Shown here piece after piece: positions 18,360 through 26,451 of a stretch of 40,107 bases of DNA. Each line of letters begins with the position of its first letter. Position 1 is the first letter of the stretch. This stretch comes from Porticoccaceae bacterium (lineage in GTDB: Bacteria > Pseudomonadota > Gammaproteobacteria > Pseudomonadales > Porticoccaceae): assembly GCA_021773435.1 (NCBI GenBank), contig JAJFKC010000026.1, positions 1-40,107 on the forward strand, written 5' to 3'. Both the position numbers and the translations under genes were made by a program. A model generated the notes under the pieces. The model made no database searches and was not told the DNA's origin. It worked only from the letters and a program-made list of their open reading frames with translations.

Positions 18360-19403
18360 TTAACCACTGTTAAAACCCTTAAAGACGGCTTCGATGCGCT
18401 GGATATCCTGAATTAAATCCGGCGTTAAATCTGCAGGTACGGCTGTCGCGACGCTGGCAAATATCCCGTCTGAGGCATTACCAAACCGTTGTTCGATAGC
18501 ACTGGCGATAGTTTCATGGGTGCCAATAGCGGCAAACAACTCGACCATCTCATCGGGAACCTTAGCAGCGATTTTGTCCCACTCGCCCGCTTTGGTCATC
18601 GTGTTGAGCTTTTGTCCTAGCTCTCCATAACCATGCTGCTCCAGGACTGGCCAGTAGGCAGGTGTCGAGGCATAAAAGGCCAGACGGTAGCGTACCCATT
18701 CAACCATCTCGTCTACCTTCTGCTGATTTGGCCCGGTAGCGATAAACCCGCCCCCGGAAATCTCAAAGCTTTCACGCTGACGTCCCGATCGGGCCATGCC
18801 TTCTTCAAGATTGGGCATCACGACATTATCAATATAGGCCCGCGTACAAAAGGGGTGTAAGCGCACGCCATCGCATACCTCGCCCGCGACTTTGAGCATA
18901 CCGGGACCAACTGCAGCAATCGTCACTGCTGGCGGCGGTCCATCAAAATTTTCGGGAATAAAATTGGGCGTCATCAAGGTGAATTGATAATGCTCGCCGC
19001 GAAAGTCCAGCTTGCCATCGCCTTTCCAGGCTGCCCAGATAGCGCGCAGGGCCTGGACATATTCTTTCATTCGTGGCGCCGGTGCCGACCAGGGCACGCT
19101 AAAACGACGAGTATTGTGGGCCTTGATCTGGCTACCCAGGCCCATCACAAAACGACCGCCGGAAGCTGCCTGCAAATCCCAGCCCAAATTAGCTGCGCTC
19201 ATGGGGCTACGGGCAAAGGCAATGGCAATACCGGTAACCAACTCCACTTTTTTTGTCACGGTTGCGGCAACGCCTAAAGGCAGAAAGGGGTCGTGAGCGT
19301 TTTCCATGGTCATAACACCATCGTAGCCAGCAGCTTCGATTGCGCGTGCAGCTCTGGGTACTGCAGTTAAATTGTGTTGAGGAATGGTAGTAAAAACTTT
19401 CAT
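18360..19403 (-). CDS. LLM-class oxidoreductase, F420-type subgroup
   Basis: Second luciferase-like enzyme, 347 aa. It is a different branch from its neighbour, resembling the TIGR03617-type family named after F420-dependent enzymes. Landmarks are AAGYDGVMTMENAHDPFLPL, ELVTGIAIAFARSP, NLGWDLQAASGGRFVMGLGSQI with its ARRFSVPW-like sequel, and VTIAAVGPGMLKVAGEVCDGVRLHPF. AAAGGTG precedes the ATG. Cofactor (FMN or F420) is not decided by sequence here. The two LLM genes may form an operon with this one first; no terminator was seen in the 101-base gap. Confidence 0.87.
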   Translation of the reverse strand: MKVFTTIPQHNLTAVPRAARAIEAAGYDGVMTMENAHDPFLPLGVAATVTKKVELVTGIAIAFARSPMSAANLGWDLQAASGGRFVMGLGSQIKAHNTRRFSVPWSAPAPRMKEYVQALRAIWAAWKGDGKLDFRGEHYQFTLMTPNFIPENFDGPPPAVTIAAVGPGMLKVAGEVCDGVRLHPFCTRAYIDNVVMPNLEEGMARSGRQRESFEISGGGFIATGPNQQKVDEMVEWVRYRLAFYASTPAYWPVLEQHGYGELGQKLNTMTKAGEWDKIAAKVPDEMVELFAAIGTHETIASAIEQRFGNASDGIFASVATAVPADLTPDLIQDIQRIEAVFKGFNSG

Positions 19404-19582
19404 AAGTCGAGCACCTTTGGAGAACCACTTACCGCCCTGTAATTTAACGCTAGTGGATGACTAAGCCTTCCCGATACCTGCTTTTCAGGCTAGCTTGCCA
19501 GAGCAGATAAGAGCACCCCTAATATTACCTAACACCAAACAGAAAGATACGAACTTACCTTGAATCGGTACAAAAAATATCA

Positions 19583-19611
19583 CCACAAAAAAACCGGGCC
19601 TAGCCCGGTTT
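19583..19611 (-). terminator. Rho-independent terminator, amidohydrolase copy 1
   Basis: The nine-base arms AAACCGGGC and GCCCGGTTT (19591-19599 and 19603-19611) have a three-base loop. On the minus strand the stem is followed by an eight-base T-run interrupted only after 19583. It sits 17 bases past the stop of the gene at 19628. Confidence 0.85.
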
Positions 19612-19627
19612 CTTAAAAAGCAGGCCA

Positions 19628-21367
19628 TCAAGCCACTTGAGATATGCCCTGGGCACTCCCATGACGCAGCAGCTTGCCTGGCGTTGCACCAGTACATTCA
19701 CCATCAATATATATGGGTTCCCCATTGACGATGATATACCTGTAACCGTCGGCTTTTTGCACATAACGCCACTCATCACCCGGTAAATCGTGAGCGATTT
19801 CAGTGGGTAACAGCTTCAGGTTTTGGTAATCATAGATGACGATATCTGCGGCACGGCCCACTTCCAGTGTGCCACGATCATTAAAGCCTGCGGCTTTTGC
19901 CGGCATGGCCGCCAGGCGGTAATGGGCCTCTTCCAGCGTATAGGAACCGCGCTCACGCACTAGCGTCTCGATCATGCTGCTCGGATAACGGCCATAATTG
20001 AGGAATTTGGTGTGTCCACCACCATCAGAAAGACCTGGCATTGTCCACTCGTTTTGCAGAATTTCATTTAACAGGCCCTCATCGTAGTTAAACGGTACGA
20101 CGTAAAACACCGTTTTGAGTCGTTCACTAATTGCCAGATCCAGCATCGCGTCGGCAGGATGCTTATCCATCGCTATACCCAATTCGGCAATGGTCATACC
20201 TACGTAAACTTCATTTTCTTTGTTGGTCACCGAATCGACGACCAGATCAGCAATGGGGCCGCTGACGAAAGGAGCGCTACCGTGGTCGTAGTCTTCACGA
20301 ACCGCAGCGCGTAGCTCTGGATCCTGCATTTTGCTGATGCGGGTATCAACATCACCAATGGTGACATCACGCCATGCGCCATTGCCGTCGAACAGGTTAA
20401 AGTCATCCAGCATAAAACGCAGGTCATTAGGTGTAGTGATGGCCTGCATCCAGACCTCCAGGCCTTTTTCACGAGCCTCGTCAACAAAACGGAGCATGCG
20501 GCGATGCTGGTGGGGGTGACGCTCATTGACCTGTACGGCATTCCATAACACCGGACATCCAGATACTTCTGCCAGCGCCGTACCAAAATCCAGATCAGCC
20601 ACTACGTCGTCTTTGGCCTGGGTTAGCTGAATAATACCCTCGCCCCGACCTTTCAGTACCTTGGCAAACTCTAGAACGAGTTCATCGGACATGGTATCGG
20701 TGGGCATAGGCGTGCCATCATAGTCACGTTGCACTGAGGTGAAACCATCACCCAGGCGCTGCATAGTGTAGCCGACACCACCTGCATCAAGGGATTCCTC
20801 CATAATGCGCAGCATTTCGGCCAACTCTTCTTTGGTTGGCTCACGGGTCTTGGAATCTTCCATACCCATGACATAAACCATCAAAGGATTGAGCGGTACA
20901 AAACTCATCACGTTAATACCTTTGGGGCGGCGTTCCAAAGAATCTAGCCATTCGGGAAAGGTTTCCCAATCCCAGTCCATACCCGCTTTCATAGCGGCCA
21001 GGGGAATTGCTTCGACCCTTTCCATCGACAACATCAAACGCTCTTGTTCATGTGGGTGAGCGGGCGCGAAACCAAAGCCGCAGTTGCCGATGGCAGCGGA
21101 TGTAACCCCATGCCAACTAGAACAACTCAGGTACGGATCCCACAACAATTGACCATCGTAATGGGTATGCAGATCAACAAAGCCAGGCACAACGTTAAGC
21201 CCTCTGGCATCAATGACCTCATCAGCGCTGGCTGGATCAATGGCCTCGCCTTCGGTAATTTTAGCGATCAAGCCATCTTTAATGGCAATATCACCAGTAA
21301 AGCGTTCTCGTGTACGGGTTCCATCGATGATGGTACCCCCCTTGATAACTCTATCGTATTGAGACAT
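19628..21367 (-). CDS. COG3653-type amidohydrolase (N-acyl-D-amino-acid deacylase-like), copy 1
   Basis: Metal-dependent amidohydrolase, 579 aa. The N-terminal beta-sandwich strands (VIKGGTIIDG, ARGLNVVPGF) lead to H67 and H69 in DLHTHYDG and C96 in GNCGFGF, both in the same places as in D-aminoacylase. The late aspartate is D448 in LSDGGGHTKF, and RAADIVIYD closes the sandwich. The positions where D-aminoacylase has its two tight-site zinc histidines read LTQAK (about 248-252) and WNAVQ (about 275-279) instead, so the D-aminoacylase name may mislead. Nearby H284, H286 and H288 could substitute. This is the most divergent of the three copies. CGGAGAG precedes the ATG. It has its own terminator. 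True substrate unknown; amide, lactam or cyclic imide bonds are candidates. Confidence 0.85.
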   Translation of the reverse strand: MSQYDRVIKGGTIIDGTRTRERFTGDIAIKDGLIAKITEGEAIDPASADEVIDARGLNVVPGFVDLHTHYDGQLLWDPYLSCSSWHGVTSAAIGNCGFGFAPAHPHEQERLMLSMERVEAIPLAAMKAGMDWDWETFPEWLDSLERRPKGINVMSFVPLNPLMVYVMGMEDSKTREPTKEELAEMLRIMEESLDAGGVGYTMQRLGDGFTSVQRDYDGTPMPTDTMSDELVLEFAKVLKGRGEGIIQLTQAKDDVVADLDFGTALAEVSGCPVLWNAVQVNERHPHQHRRMLRFVDEAREKGLEVWMQAITTPNDLRFMLDDFNLFDGNGAWRDVTIGDVDTRISKMQDPELRAAVREDYDHGSAPFVSGPIADLVVDSVTNKENEVYVGMTIAELGIAMDKHPADAMLDLAISERLKTVFYVVPFNYDEGLLNEILQNEWTMPGLSDGGGHTKFLNYGRYPSSMIETLVRERGSYTLEEAHYRLAAMPAKAAGFNDRGTLEVGRAADIVIYDYQNLKLLPTEIAHDLPGDEWRYVQKADGYRYIIVNGEPIYIDGECTGATPGKLLRHGSAQGISQVA

Positions 21368-21650
21368 ATCGCTCTCCGTTAACTAATTGTAAAAGTAAAT
21401 TACGCGCTCAAAATCAAGTCGTTGGTGACTGAAAGCTACGTCGCGAAACAAACCAAAGAGTGGTTTTGACAGACAGCGAGAAGTAGCAAAATCGAATACA
21501 CGTAGATCAGTTTAGGAGGTAGTAGCAGCGTATTGATTGGCGCAGATCAATTAATTGGGAAATATACGCTTGATCAGTATCGGCCTTTCAAAAAATCCCC
21601 AGGAGTCGCAAAAGCCGTCGACCAGGGTCAAATGTCGGACTTAGAGGATA
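21368..21650. other. Intergenic region upstream of amidohydrolase copy 1
   Basis: 283 bases without a convincing gene. The part at about 21440-21500 shows a patchy, gapped resemblance to the region upstream of copy 2 (GCGAAACA, GACAGCGA and ATCGAATA-like islands), but the CAAGCAA pair found upstream of copies 2 and 3 is absent. No clear -35/-10 pair was found. Confidence 0.4.
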
Positions 21651-22067
21651 CTAAGGCTGTGTATCGAACTGTTCGACTCCGTCAGGAATCTGGATCCAGT
21701 CCTGCTTTTCACTCACCCAGACGTGGGCTGACGGATTGAGTATCCTGGTATCCGAAAGATTACTCGGTTTCAGCTTAATCGTCTCGGGCATATCGGGATC
21801 AAAATGATAAATACGGTTGCCGCACTCGGGGCAAAATTTTGCGTAATTTTTATTGCCGCTATCGGCAAGTCGCTGCCACTCTTTTAGTTCACCTTTAAAT
21901 TCCACTGAATCGGTCTTTACCAGGGCGGTAATACTAAAAGCACTGGTCGATAGCTTTTGACACTGTTTGCAATGACAGGCCACAACCAACAATGGCGGCG
22001 CTACTAGCTGGTAAGTAATATTCCCGCATTGACAGGCACCATCAATGGGGTAAATGGCATCGTTCAT
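21651..22067 (-). CDS. GFA/CENP-V-fold zinc protein
   Basis: Small zinc protein of the glutathione-dependent formaldehyde-activating (GFA, Mss4-like fold) family, 138 aa. All expected cysteines are present: C12 and C14 (CQCG), C31, C33 and C36 (CHCKQC), and C79 and C82 (CPECG). Most members have no shown formaldehyde activity, so a function is not assigned. AGGAA before the ATG sets the start. It sits between two amidohydrolase paralogues on the same strand; the gap to copy 2 carries that copy's terminator, so it is probably its own transcript. It seems to interrupt what would otherwise be an uninterrupted tandem array. Confidence 0.88.
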   Translation of the reverse strand: MNDAIYPIDGACQCGNITYQLVAPPLLVVACHCKQCQKLSTSAFSITALVKTDSVEFKGELKEWQRLADSGNKNYAKFCPECGNRIYHFDPDMPETIKLKPSNLSDTRILNPSAHVWVSEKQDWIQIPDGVEQFDTQP

Positions 22068-22158
22068 TATTTAATTCCTGATATTCGAATTAATCTTTAA
22101 AGTAATATAACCCGCTCACCAATTCAGTCTGTAAATCCTGATGCAAAAATCTCAGGAC

Positions 22159-22189
22159 AAAAAAAAGCCGGGACAACCCGGCTTTTTTT
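22159..22189 (-). terminator. Rho-independent terminator, amidohydrolase copy 2
   Basis: GCCGGG and CCCGGC arms (22167-22172 and 22177-22182) around a four-base loop, extended by A:T pairs, with runs of seven or eight A or T on both sides. It lies 12 bases past the stop of the gene at 22201 and could work in both directions. Its core is the same as in the terminator of copy 3. Confidence 0.88.
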
Positions 22190-22200
22190 CAAACGCTAAA

Positions 22201-23940
22201 TTACGCGGCGCGTGATACACCTTCGGCATTGCCGTGACGTAACAATTTACCAGGATAAGCACCGGTAACTTCGTTATCGACACGAATGGTTTCGCCGTTA
22301 ACAATCGTATAACGGTAGCCTTCAGCGCCTTCGACATAGCGCCACTCATCACCCGGCAGATCATAGACAATCTCGACCTGTGTGGTTTTGAGGTTTTCCA
22401 GATCGTAGATAACAATATCTGCAGCACGGCCCACTTCAAGCGTACCGCGATCATCAAAACCAGCGGCAATGGCAGGCATAGCAGCTAAACGGTAATGCGC
22501 TTCTTCCAGAGTATAAGAACCACGCTCACGAACCGAATCCACCAACAGGTTAGTCGGGTAGCGACCAAAGTTGAGGAACTTGGTGTGCGCACCGCCATCG
22601 GAAACACCTGGGACAGTCCACTCATTGTCCAGAACTTCCTTCATAAGACCTTCGTCGTAGTTAAACGGCGTGACATAGAAGACTGTTTTCAGACCTTCAT
22701 CAATAGCCAGGTCAAGCATGGCATCAGATGGGTGCTTGCCAGTGGATGCGCCCAACTCAGCAATCGTCATACCGACATAGACTTCGTTGTGCTTGTTGAC
22801 AACCGATTCGATAACGATATCAGCAATAGGTCCGCTAACAAATGGAGCGCTACCACCGTCGTAATCTTCACGAACCGCAGCACGCAACTCTGGATCTTTC
22901 ATTTTTTCGATACGGGTTTCAATATCACCGATGGTGACATCTCGCCAGGCACCATTGCCATCGAACAGGTTGAAATCGTCGAGCATAAAACGCATATCGT
23001 TGGGTGTGGTGATGGCCTGCATCCAGATTTTATGGCCCTTCTCACGCTGCTCATCAACCCATCGAAGCATACGTCTGTGCTGATGAGGATGACGTTCATT
23101 AACCTGTACGGCATTCCACAATACAACAGCGTCAGAGGCTTCGGCCAGGTTAGCACCGAAATCGAGATCAGCCACCACATCGTTTTTAGCCTGGGTCAAC
23201 TGAATGAAACCCTGACCGCGGTCTTTAAGTACATCGGCAAAAGCCATACAGAGCTCGTCTGACATAGTGTCAGTTGGCATAGGTGTACCGTCATAATCGC
23301 GCTGTACGGAGGTATAGCCATCACCTAAACGCTGCATAGAGAAACCAACACCACCTGCATCGAGGGACTCTTTGAGCATGGACAGCATGGTGGCCAGCTC
23401 TTCTTCGCTAGGATCGCGGGTTTTAGCCGCATCAATACCCATGACATAAACCATCAGCGGATTCAGCGGTACAAAGCTCATCACGTTAATGCCTTTGGGA
23501 CGGCGATCCAGAGAATCTAACCACTCGGGGAAACTTTCCCAATCCCAGTCCATACCCGCTTTCATCGTTGCCAGAGGAATCGCTTCGACTCGCTCCATCG
23601 ACAGCATCAGGCGTTCCTGTTGCTCGGGATGAGCGGGCGCAAAACCAAACCCACAGTTGCCGATAGCAACGGAGGTTACTCCGTGCCAGCTTGAGCAGCT
23701 CAGGTACGGATCCCACAACAACTGACCATCATAATGCGTGTGCAAATCAATAAAACCAGGCACAACATTGAGCCCAGTTGCGTCGATCACTTCCTTACCT
23801 TCGCTGGCGGGGATACCGTCACCTTCAGTAATTTTGGCGATCAAACCATCTTTGATGGCGACATCGCCGACAAATTTTTCTCGCGTGCGTGTGCCATCGA
23901 TGATGGTACCGCCCTTGATTACCTTGTCGTATTTAGACAT
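22201..23940 (-). CDS. COG3653-type amidohydrolase, copy 2
   Basis: 579 aa, same architecture as copy 1. It is identical or nearly so to copy 3 over roughly its first 95 shared residues, from IKGGTIIDGTRTREKF to GNCGFGFAP, so copies 2 and 3 separated recently. DLHTHYDG and GNCGFGF keep H67, H69 and C96; VSDGGAHTKF carries the late aspartate (GAH here against GGH in copy 1). The same LTQAK and WNAVQ replacements of the usual zinc histidines are present. AAGGAGAACG before the ATG gives a strong start. It is transcribed alone from the conserved promoter block at 24005-24096 and stopped by its own hairpin. A different, overlapping specificity from its sisters is the simplest explanation for keeping three copies. 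Confidence 0.86.
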   Translation of the reverse strand: MSKYDKVIKGGTIIDGTRTREKFVGDVAIKDGLIAKITEGDGIPASEGKEVIDATGLNVVPGFIDLHTHYDGQLLWDPYLSCSSWHGVTSVAIGNCGFGFAPAHPEQQERLMLSMERVEAIPLATMKAGMDWDWESFPEWLDSLDRRPKGINVMSFVPLNPLMVYVMGIDAAKTRDPSEEELATMLSMLKESLDAGGVGFSMQRLGDGYTSVQRDYDGTPMPTDTMSDELCMAFADVLKDRGQGFIQLTQAKNDVVADLDFGANLAEASDAVVLWNAVQVNERHPHQHRRMLRWVDEQREKGHKIWMQAITTPNDMRFMLDDFNLFDGNGAWRDVTIGDIETRIEKMKDPELRAAVREDYDGGSAPFVSGPIADIVIESVVNKHNEVYVGMTIAELGASTGKHPSDAMLDLAIDEGLKTVFYVTPFNYDEGLMKEVLDNEWTVPGVSDGGAHTKFLNFGRYPTNLLVDSVRERGSYTLEEAHYRLAAMPAIAAGFDDRGTLEVGRAADIVIYDLENLKTTQVEIVYDLPGDEWRYVEGAEGYRYTIVNGETIRVDNEVTGAYPGKLLRHGNAEGVSRAA

Positions 23941-24004
23941 ATCGTTCTCCTTAATCAGACACTAATTAATAACAGATATAAAAACCTAAAAATTTATCCG
24001 CACG

Positions 24005-24096
24005 ATTATATAGCGAAACAGGCCATGACAGCGACCCCGCAAGCAACAAAAAGGAATAAGAGAGCTGTGAATTAAGATGAAATAGTACCAAGCAAA
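24005..24096 (-). promoter_or_regulatory. Conserved promoter/operator block of amidohydrolase copy 2
   Basis: Read on the minus strand it has TATAAT (24005-24010) 64 bases before the ATG, then further upstream GTTGCTTGC (24039-24047), TATTCCTT (24051-24058), ATCTTAA (24072-24078) and TTTGCTTGGT (24087-24096). The same elements with identical spacing occur upstream of copy 3; by hand I count 56 of 92 matching positions, concentrated in these islands. CAAGCAA (plus strand) occurs twice, 49 bp apart. The -35 region is poor, which suits an activator-dependent promoter. Function is inferred from conservation. Confidence 0.55.
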
Positions 24097-24222
24097 CAGG
24101 TGTCCAGCCCAGTTACCGGTCGACATTCTATAAGTTTGACCAAGCCACGTGATGTGAAGGCCTAAATTATATCGCCGGTGTAGCTTCCCGCTCGCTCAAA
24201 CGCGGTCCATTGGAGAGGACGC

Positions 24223-24251
24223 AAAAAGCCGGGGGTGAACCCCGGCTTTTT
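24223..24251 (-). terminator. Rho-independent terminator, amidohydrolase copy 3
   Basis: The 12-base arms AAAAAGCCGGGG and CCCCGGCTTTTT (24223-24234 and 24240-24251) enclose a five-base loop. It lies about 70 bases past the stop of the gene at 24320. The GCCGGG/CCCGGC core matches the terminator of copy 2. Confidence 0.85.
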
Positions 24252-24319
24252 GAGACAATACTTGGATCAAAAATGCTTAGATCGAAAACTTATTCTAAAA
24301 CTCGGCTGTGCGAGATACA

Positions 24320-26071
24320 TCACGCGGCGCGGGACACTCCCTGAGCATTACCGTGACGCAGTAATTTGCCGGGGTAAGCGCCGGTAACTTCGTTATCGAC
24401 CCGAATAGTTTCACCATTAACGATGGTGTAGCGATAACCTTCAGCACCTTCTACGTAGCGCCACTCATCACCTGGCAGGTCGTGAGCAATTTCAGCGGGC
24501 AATAATTTAAGGTTCTCATAATCGTAAATGACGATATCCGCTGCTCGACCAACTTCCAGTGTGCCGCGATCATCAAAACCGGCCGCGATAGCGGGCATAC
24601 CTGCTAATCGGTAATGGGCCTCTTCCAGTGTATAAGAACCCCGTTCACGTACCAGGTCTACCAGCAAATTAGTGGGGTAGCGACCAAAGTTCAGGAATTT
24701 GGTATGAGCGCCACCGTCAGAAACACCGGGCACCGTCCACTCATTCTCCAGGACTTCATTCATCAACCCTTCATCCCAATTGAACGGCGTAACATAAAAG
24801 ACCGTTTTCAGACCTTCGCTAGTGGCCAGGTCCAGCATGGCATCAGCCGGGTGTTTATCTTGCGATGCACCGAGCTCGGCAACAGTCATGCCGACATAAA
24901 CTTCGTTTTCTTCATTGACCACTGAATCAATCACGATGCCGCCAATAGGGCCACTCACGAAGGGCGCACTGCCACTATCGTAATCCTCTCGCACGGCAGC
25001 GCGAAGCTCCGGGTCATTCATTTTTTCAATGCGCGTAGCAATATCGCCAATGGTCACGTCTCGCCAGGCGCCGTTGCCATCGAACAGATTAAAATCATCC
25101 AGCATAAAACGCATATCGTTCGGTGTAGTGATGGCCTGCATCCAAATACCAAGGCCTTTTTCGCGCTGTTCGTTCACCCACCTCAACAAGCGTCGATGCT
25201 GATGGGGATGGCGCTCATTGACCGCCACCGCGTTAAACAAAACGCCAGCGTCCGACAATTCTGCCAATTTAGACCCAAATTCCAGGTCAGCCATCACATC
25301 ATTCTTGGCCTGGGTTAATTGAATAAAACCCTGACCACGATCCTTGAGCACTTTGGCAAAGGCGAAGCACAACTCATCCGACATGGTGTCGGTCGGCATC
25401 GGCGTGCCGTCGTAGTCTCGCTGCACAGAGGTATATCCATCGCCTAGCCGTTGCATGGAATAACCAACACCGCCTGCATCGAGGGACTCTTCCATCAACT
25501 TAAGCATCTCGGTTAGCTCTTCTTCATTGGGGTCGCGGGTCTTGGCCGCTTCAACACCCATGACATAGACCATCAGCGGATTCAGCGGCACGAAGCTCAT
25601 CACATTGATGCCTTTGGCACGACGATCCAGGGAGTCTAGCCACTCGGGGAAGGTTTCCCAATCCCAGTCCATACCGGCTTTCATAGTAGCCAGGGGAATC
25701 GCCTCAACCCGCTCCATGGACAACATCGAGCGCTCCCGCTGGTCAGGATGGGTCGGGGCAAAACCGAAACCACAGTTACCGATAGCCACCGATGTTACCC
25801 CGTGCCAACTGGAACAACTCAGGTAGGGATCCCACAGCAATTGCCCGTCGTAGTGGGTATGCAAATCGATAAACCCGGGCACTACATTTAGCCCGGTGGC
25901 ATCAATCACTTCTTTGCCTTCGCTGGCAGGAATGCCATCGCCCTCGGTAATCTTCGCAATCAAGCCATCTTTAATGGCCACATCACCGACGAATTTTTCT
26001 CGTGTGCGAGTACCATCGATGATAGTGCCACCCTTAATAATCTTATCGTATTGAAAGTCGTATTGAGACAT
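24320..26071 (-). CDS. COG3653-type amidohydrolase, copy 3
   Basis: 583 aa. Same fold and key residues as the other copies (HTH pair, the GNCG cysteine, the late aspartate in SDGGAH, and LTQAK in place of a zinc histidine). The N-terminus carries a four-residue duplication, reading QYDFQYDKII where copy 1 has QYDRVI and copy 2 has KYDKVI; it comes from a 12-bp tandem duplication at about 26046-26069. CTGGAG precedes the ATG at 26071. It is divergent from the CoA-transferase array across 380 bases and has its own conserved promoter block and terminator. Most similar to copy 2. Confidence 0.86.
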   Translation of the reverse strand: MSQYDFQYDKIIKGGTIIDGTRTREKFVGDVAIKDGLIAKITEGDGIPASEGKEVIDATGLNVVPGFIDLHTHYDGQLLWDPYLSCSSWHGVTSVAIGNCGFGFAPTHPDQRERSMLSMERVEAIPLATMKAGMDWDWETFPEWLDSLDRRAKGINVMSFVPLNPLMVYVMGVEAAKTRDPNEEELTEMLKLMEESLDAGGVGYSMQRLGDGYTSVQRDYDGTPMPTDTMSDELCFAFAKVLKDRGQGFIQLTQAKNDVMADLEFGSKLAELSDAGVLFNAVAVNERHPHQHRRLLRWVNEQREKGLGIWMQAITTPNDMRFMLDDFNLFDGNGAWRDVTIGDIATRIEKMNDPELRAAVREDYDSGSAPFVSGPIGGIVIDSVVNEENEVYVGMTVAELGASQDKHPADAMLDLATSEGLKTVFYVTPFNWDEGLMNEVLENEWTVPGVSDGGAHTKFLNFGRYPTNLLVDLVRERGSYTLEEAHYRLAGMPAIAAGFDDRGTLEVGRAADIVIYDYENLKLLPAEIAHDLPGDEWRYVEGAEGYRYTIVNGETIRVDNEVTGAYPGKLLRHGNAQGVSRAA

Positions 26072-26451
26072 GTTGTTCTCCAGAAGCGCGTTAACAAAAG
26101 TAAGTTACAGAAAAACCAGGAATTTGTGTGATTATTATATGCCTCTGTCTCTTACAAGGCAGTCTCTGCAAGCAACATTAAGGAATAACCCGACCGCAGG
26201 TTAAGATTAATTAGCACCAAGCAAAGCGCGCTTGAAAGAGTAGAGGGTGGAACACCCAAAGCGTATTTGTACCCAATACAGCAACTGAAAATAATTGCAC
26301 TGCCGCAAACCACCGCGTAGCATCGATGGGCCATTTTATAAGCAAGGGGTTCAGCGATCTAGATGTTTCTGACACTGCATTGAGCCGAAATTCTGTACAA
26401 CCGCCGGTTCAGCTTGTCCCCCCAATCCGCATTCAAAAGAGGAATTCAACT
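26072..26451. other. Divergent regulatory region between amidohydrolase and CoA-transferase arrays
   Basis: 380 bases with no convincing gene. The left half carries the conserved block of amidohydrolase copy 3. The right half must drive the plus-strand CoA-transferases; the best but weak candidate is TTGTAC (26267-26272), 17 bases, AATAAT (26290-26295). The ribosome site AGAGGAA lies at about 26438-26444. The shared region makes joint control of the two arrays likely. Confidence 0.5.
26134..26225 (-). promoter_or_regulatory. Conserved promoter/operator block of amidohydrolase copy 3
   Basis: Minus-strand TATAAT (26134-26139) lies 62 bases before the ATG. GTTGCTTGC (26168-26176), TATTCCTT (26180-26187), ATCTTAA (26201-26207) and TTTGCTTGGT (26216-26225) follow upstream. 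Every interval equals that of the copy 2 block, without a single insertion or deletion over 92 bases. The two CAAGCAA repeats (plus strand) are again 49 bp apart. The region between -10 and the first repeat is not conserved, so the islands are probably under selection rather than just recently copied. Confidence 0.55.

Larger units (their letters stand above)
23941..24319. other. Intergenic region between amidohydrolase copies 2 and 3
   Basis: 379 bases without a gene. It holds, from left to right: the ribosome site of copy 2, an AT-rich leader, the conserved promoter block (24005-24096), about 120 bases with nothing recognised, and the terminator of copy 3 (24223-24251). The terminator-then-promoter order shows that copies 2 and 3 are separate transcription units. 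Confidence 0.7.

Noticed and set aside
22495-23262. 255-codon open frame on the plus strand inside amidohydrolase copy 2
   Set aside because: Antisense to a clearly conserved gene; similar antisense frames occur in the paralogues, and the translation resembles no family. It is a codon-usage shadow.
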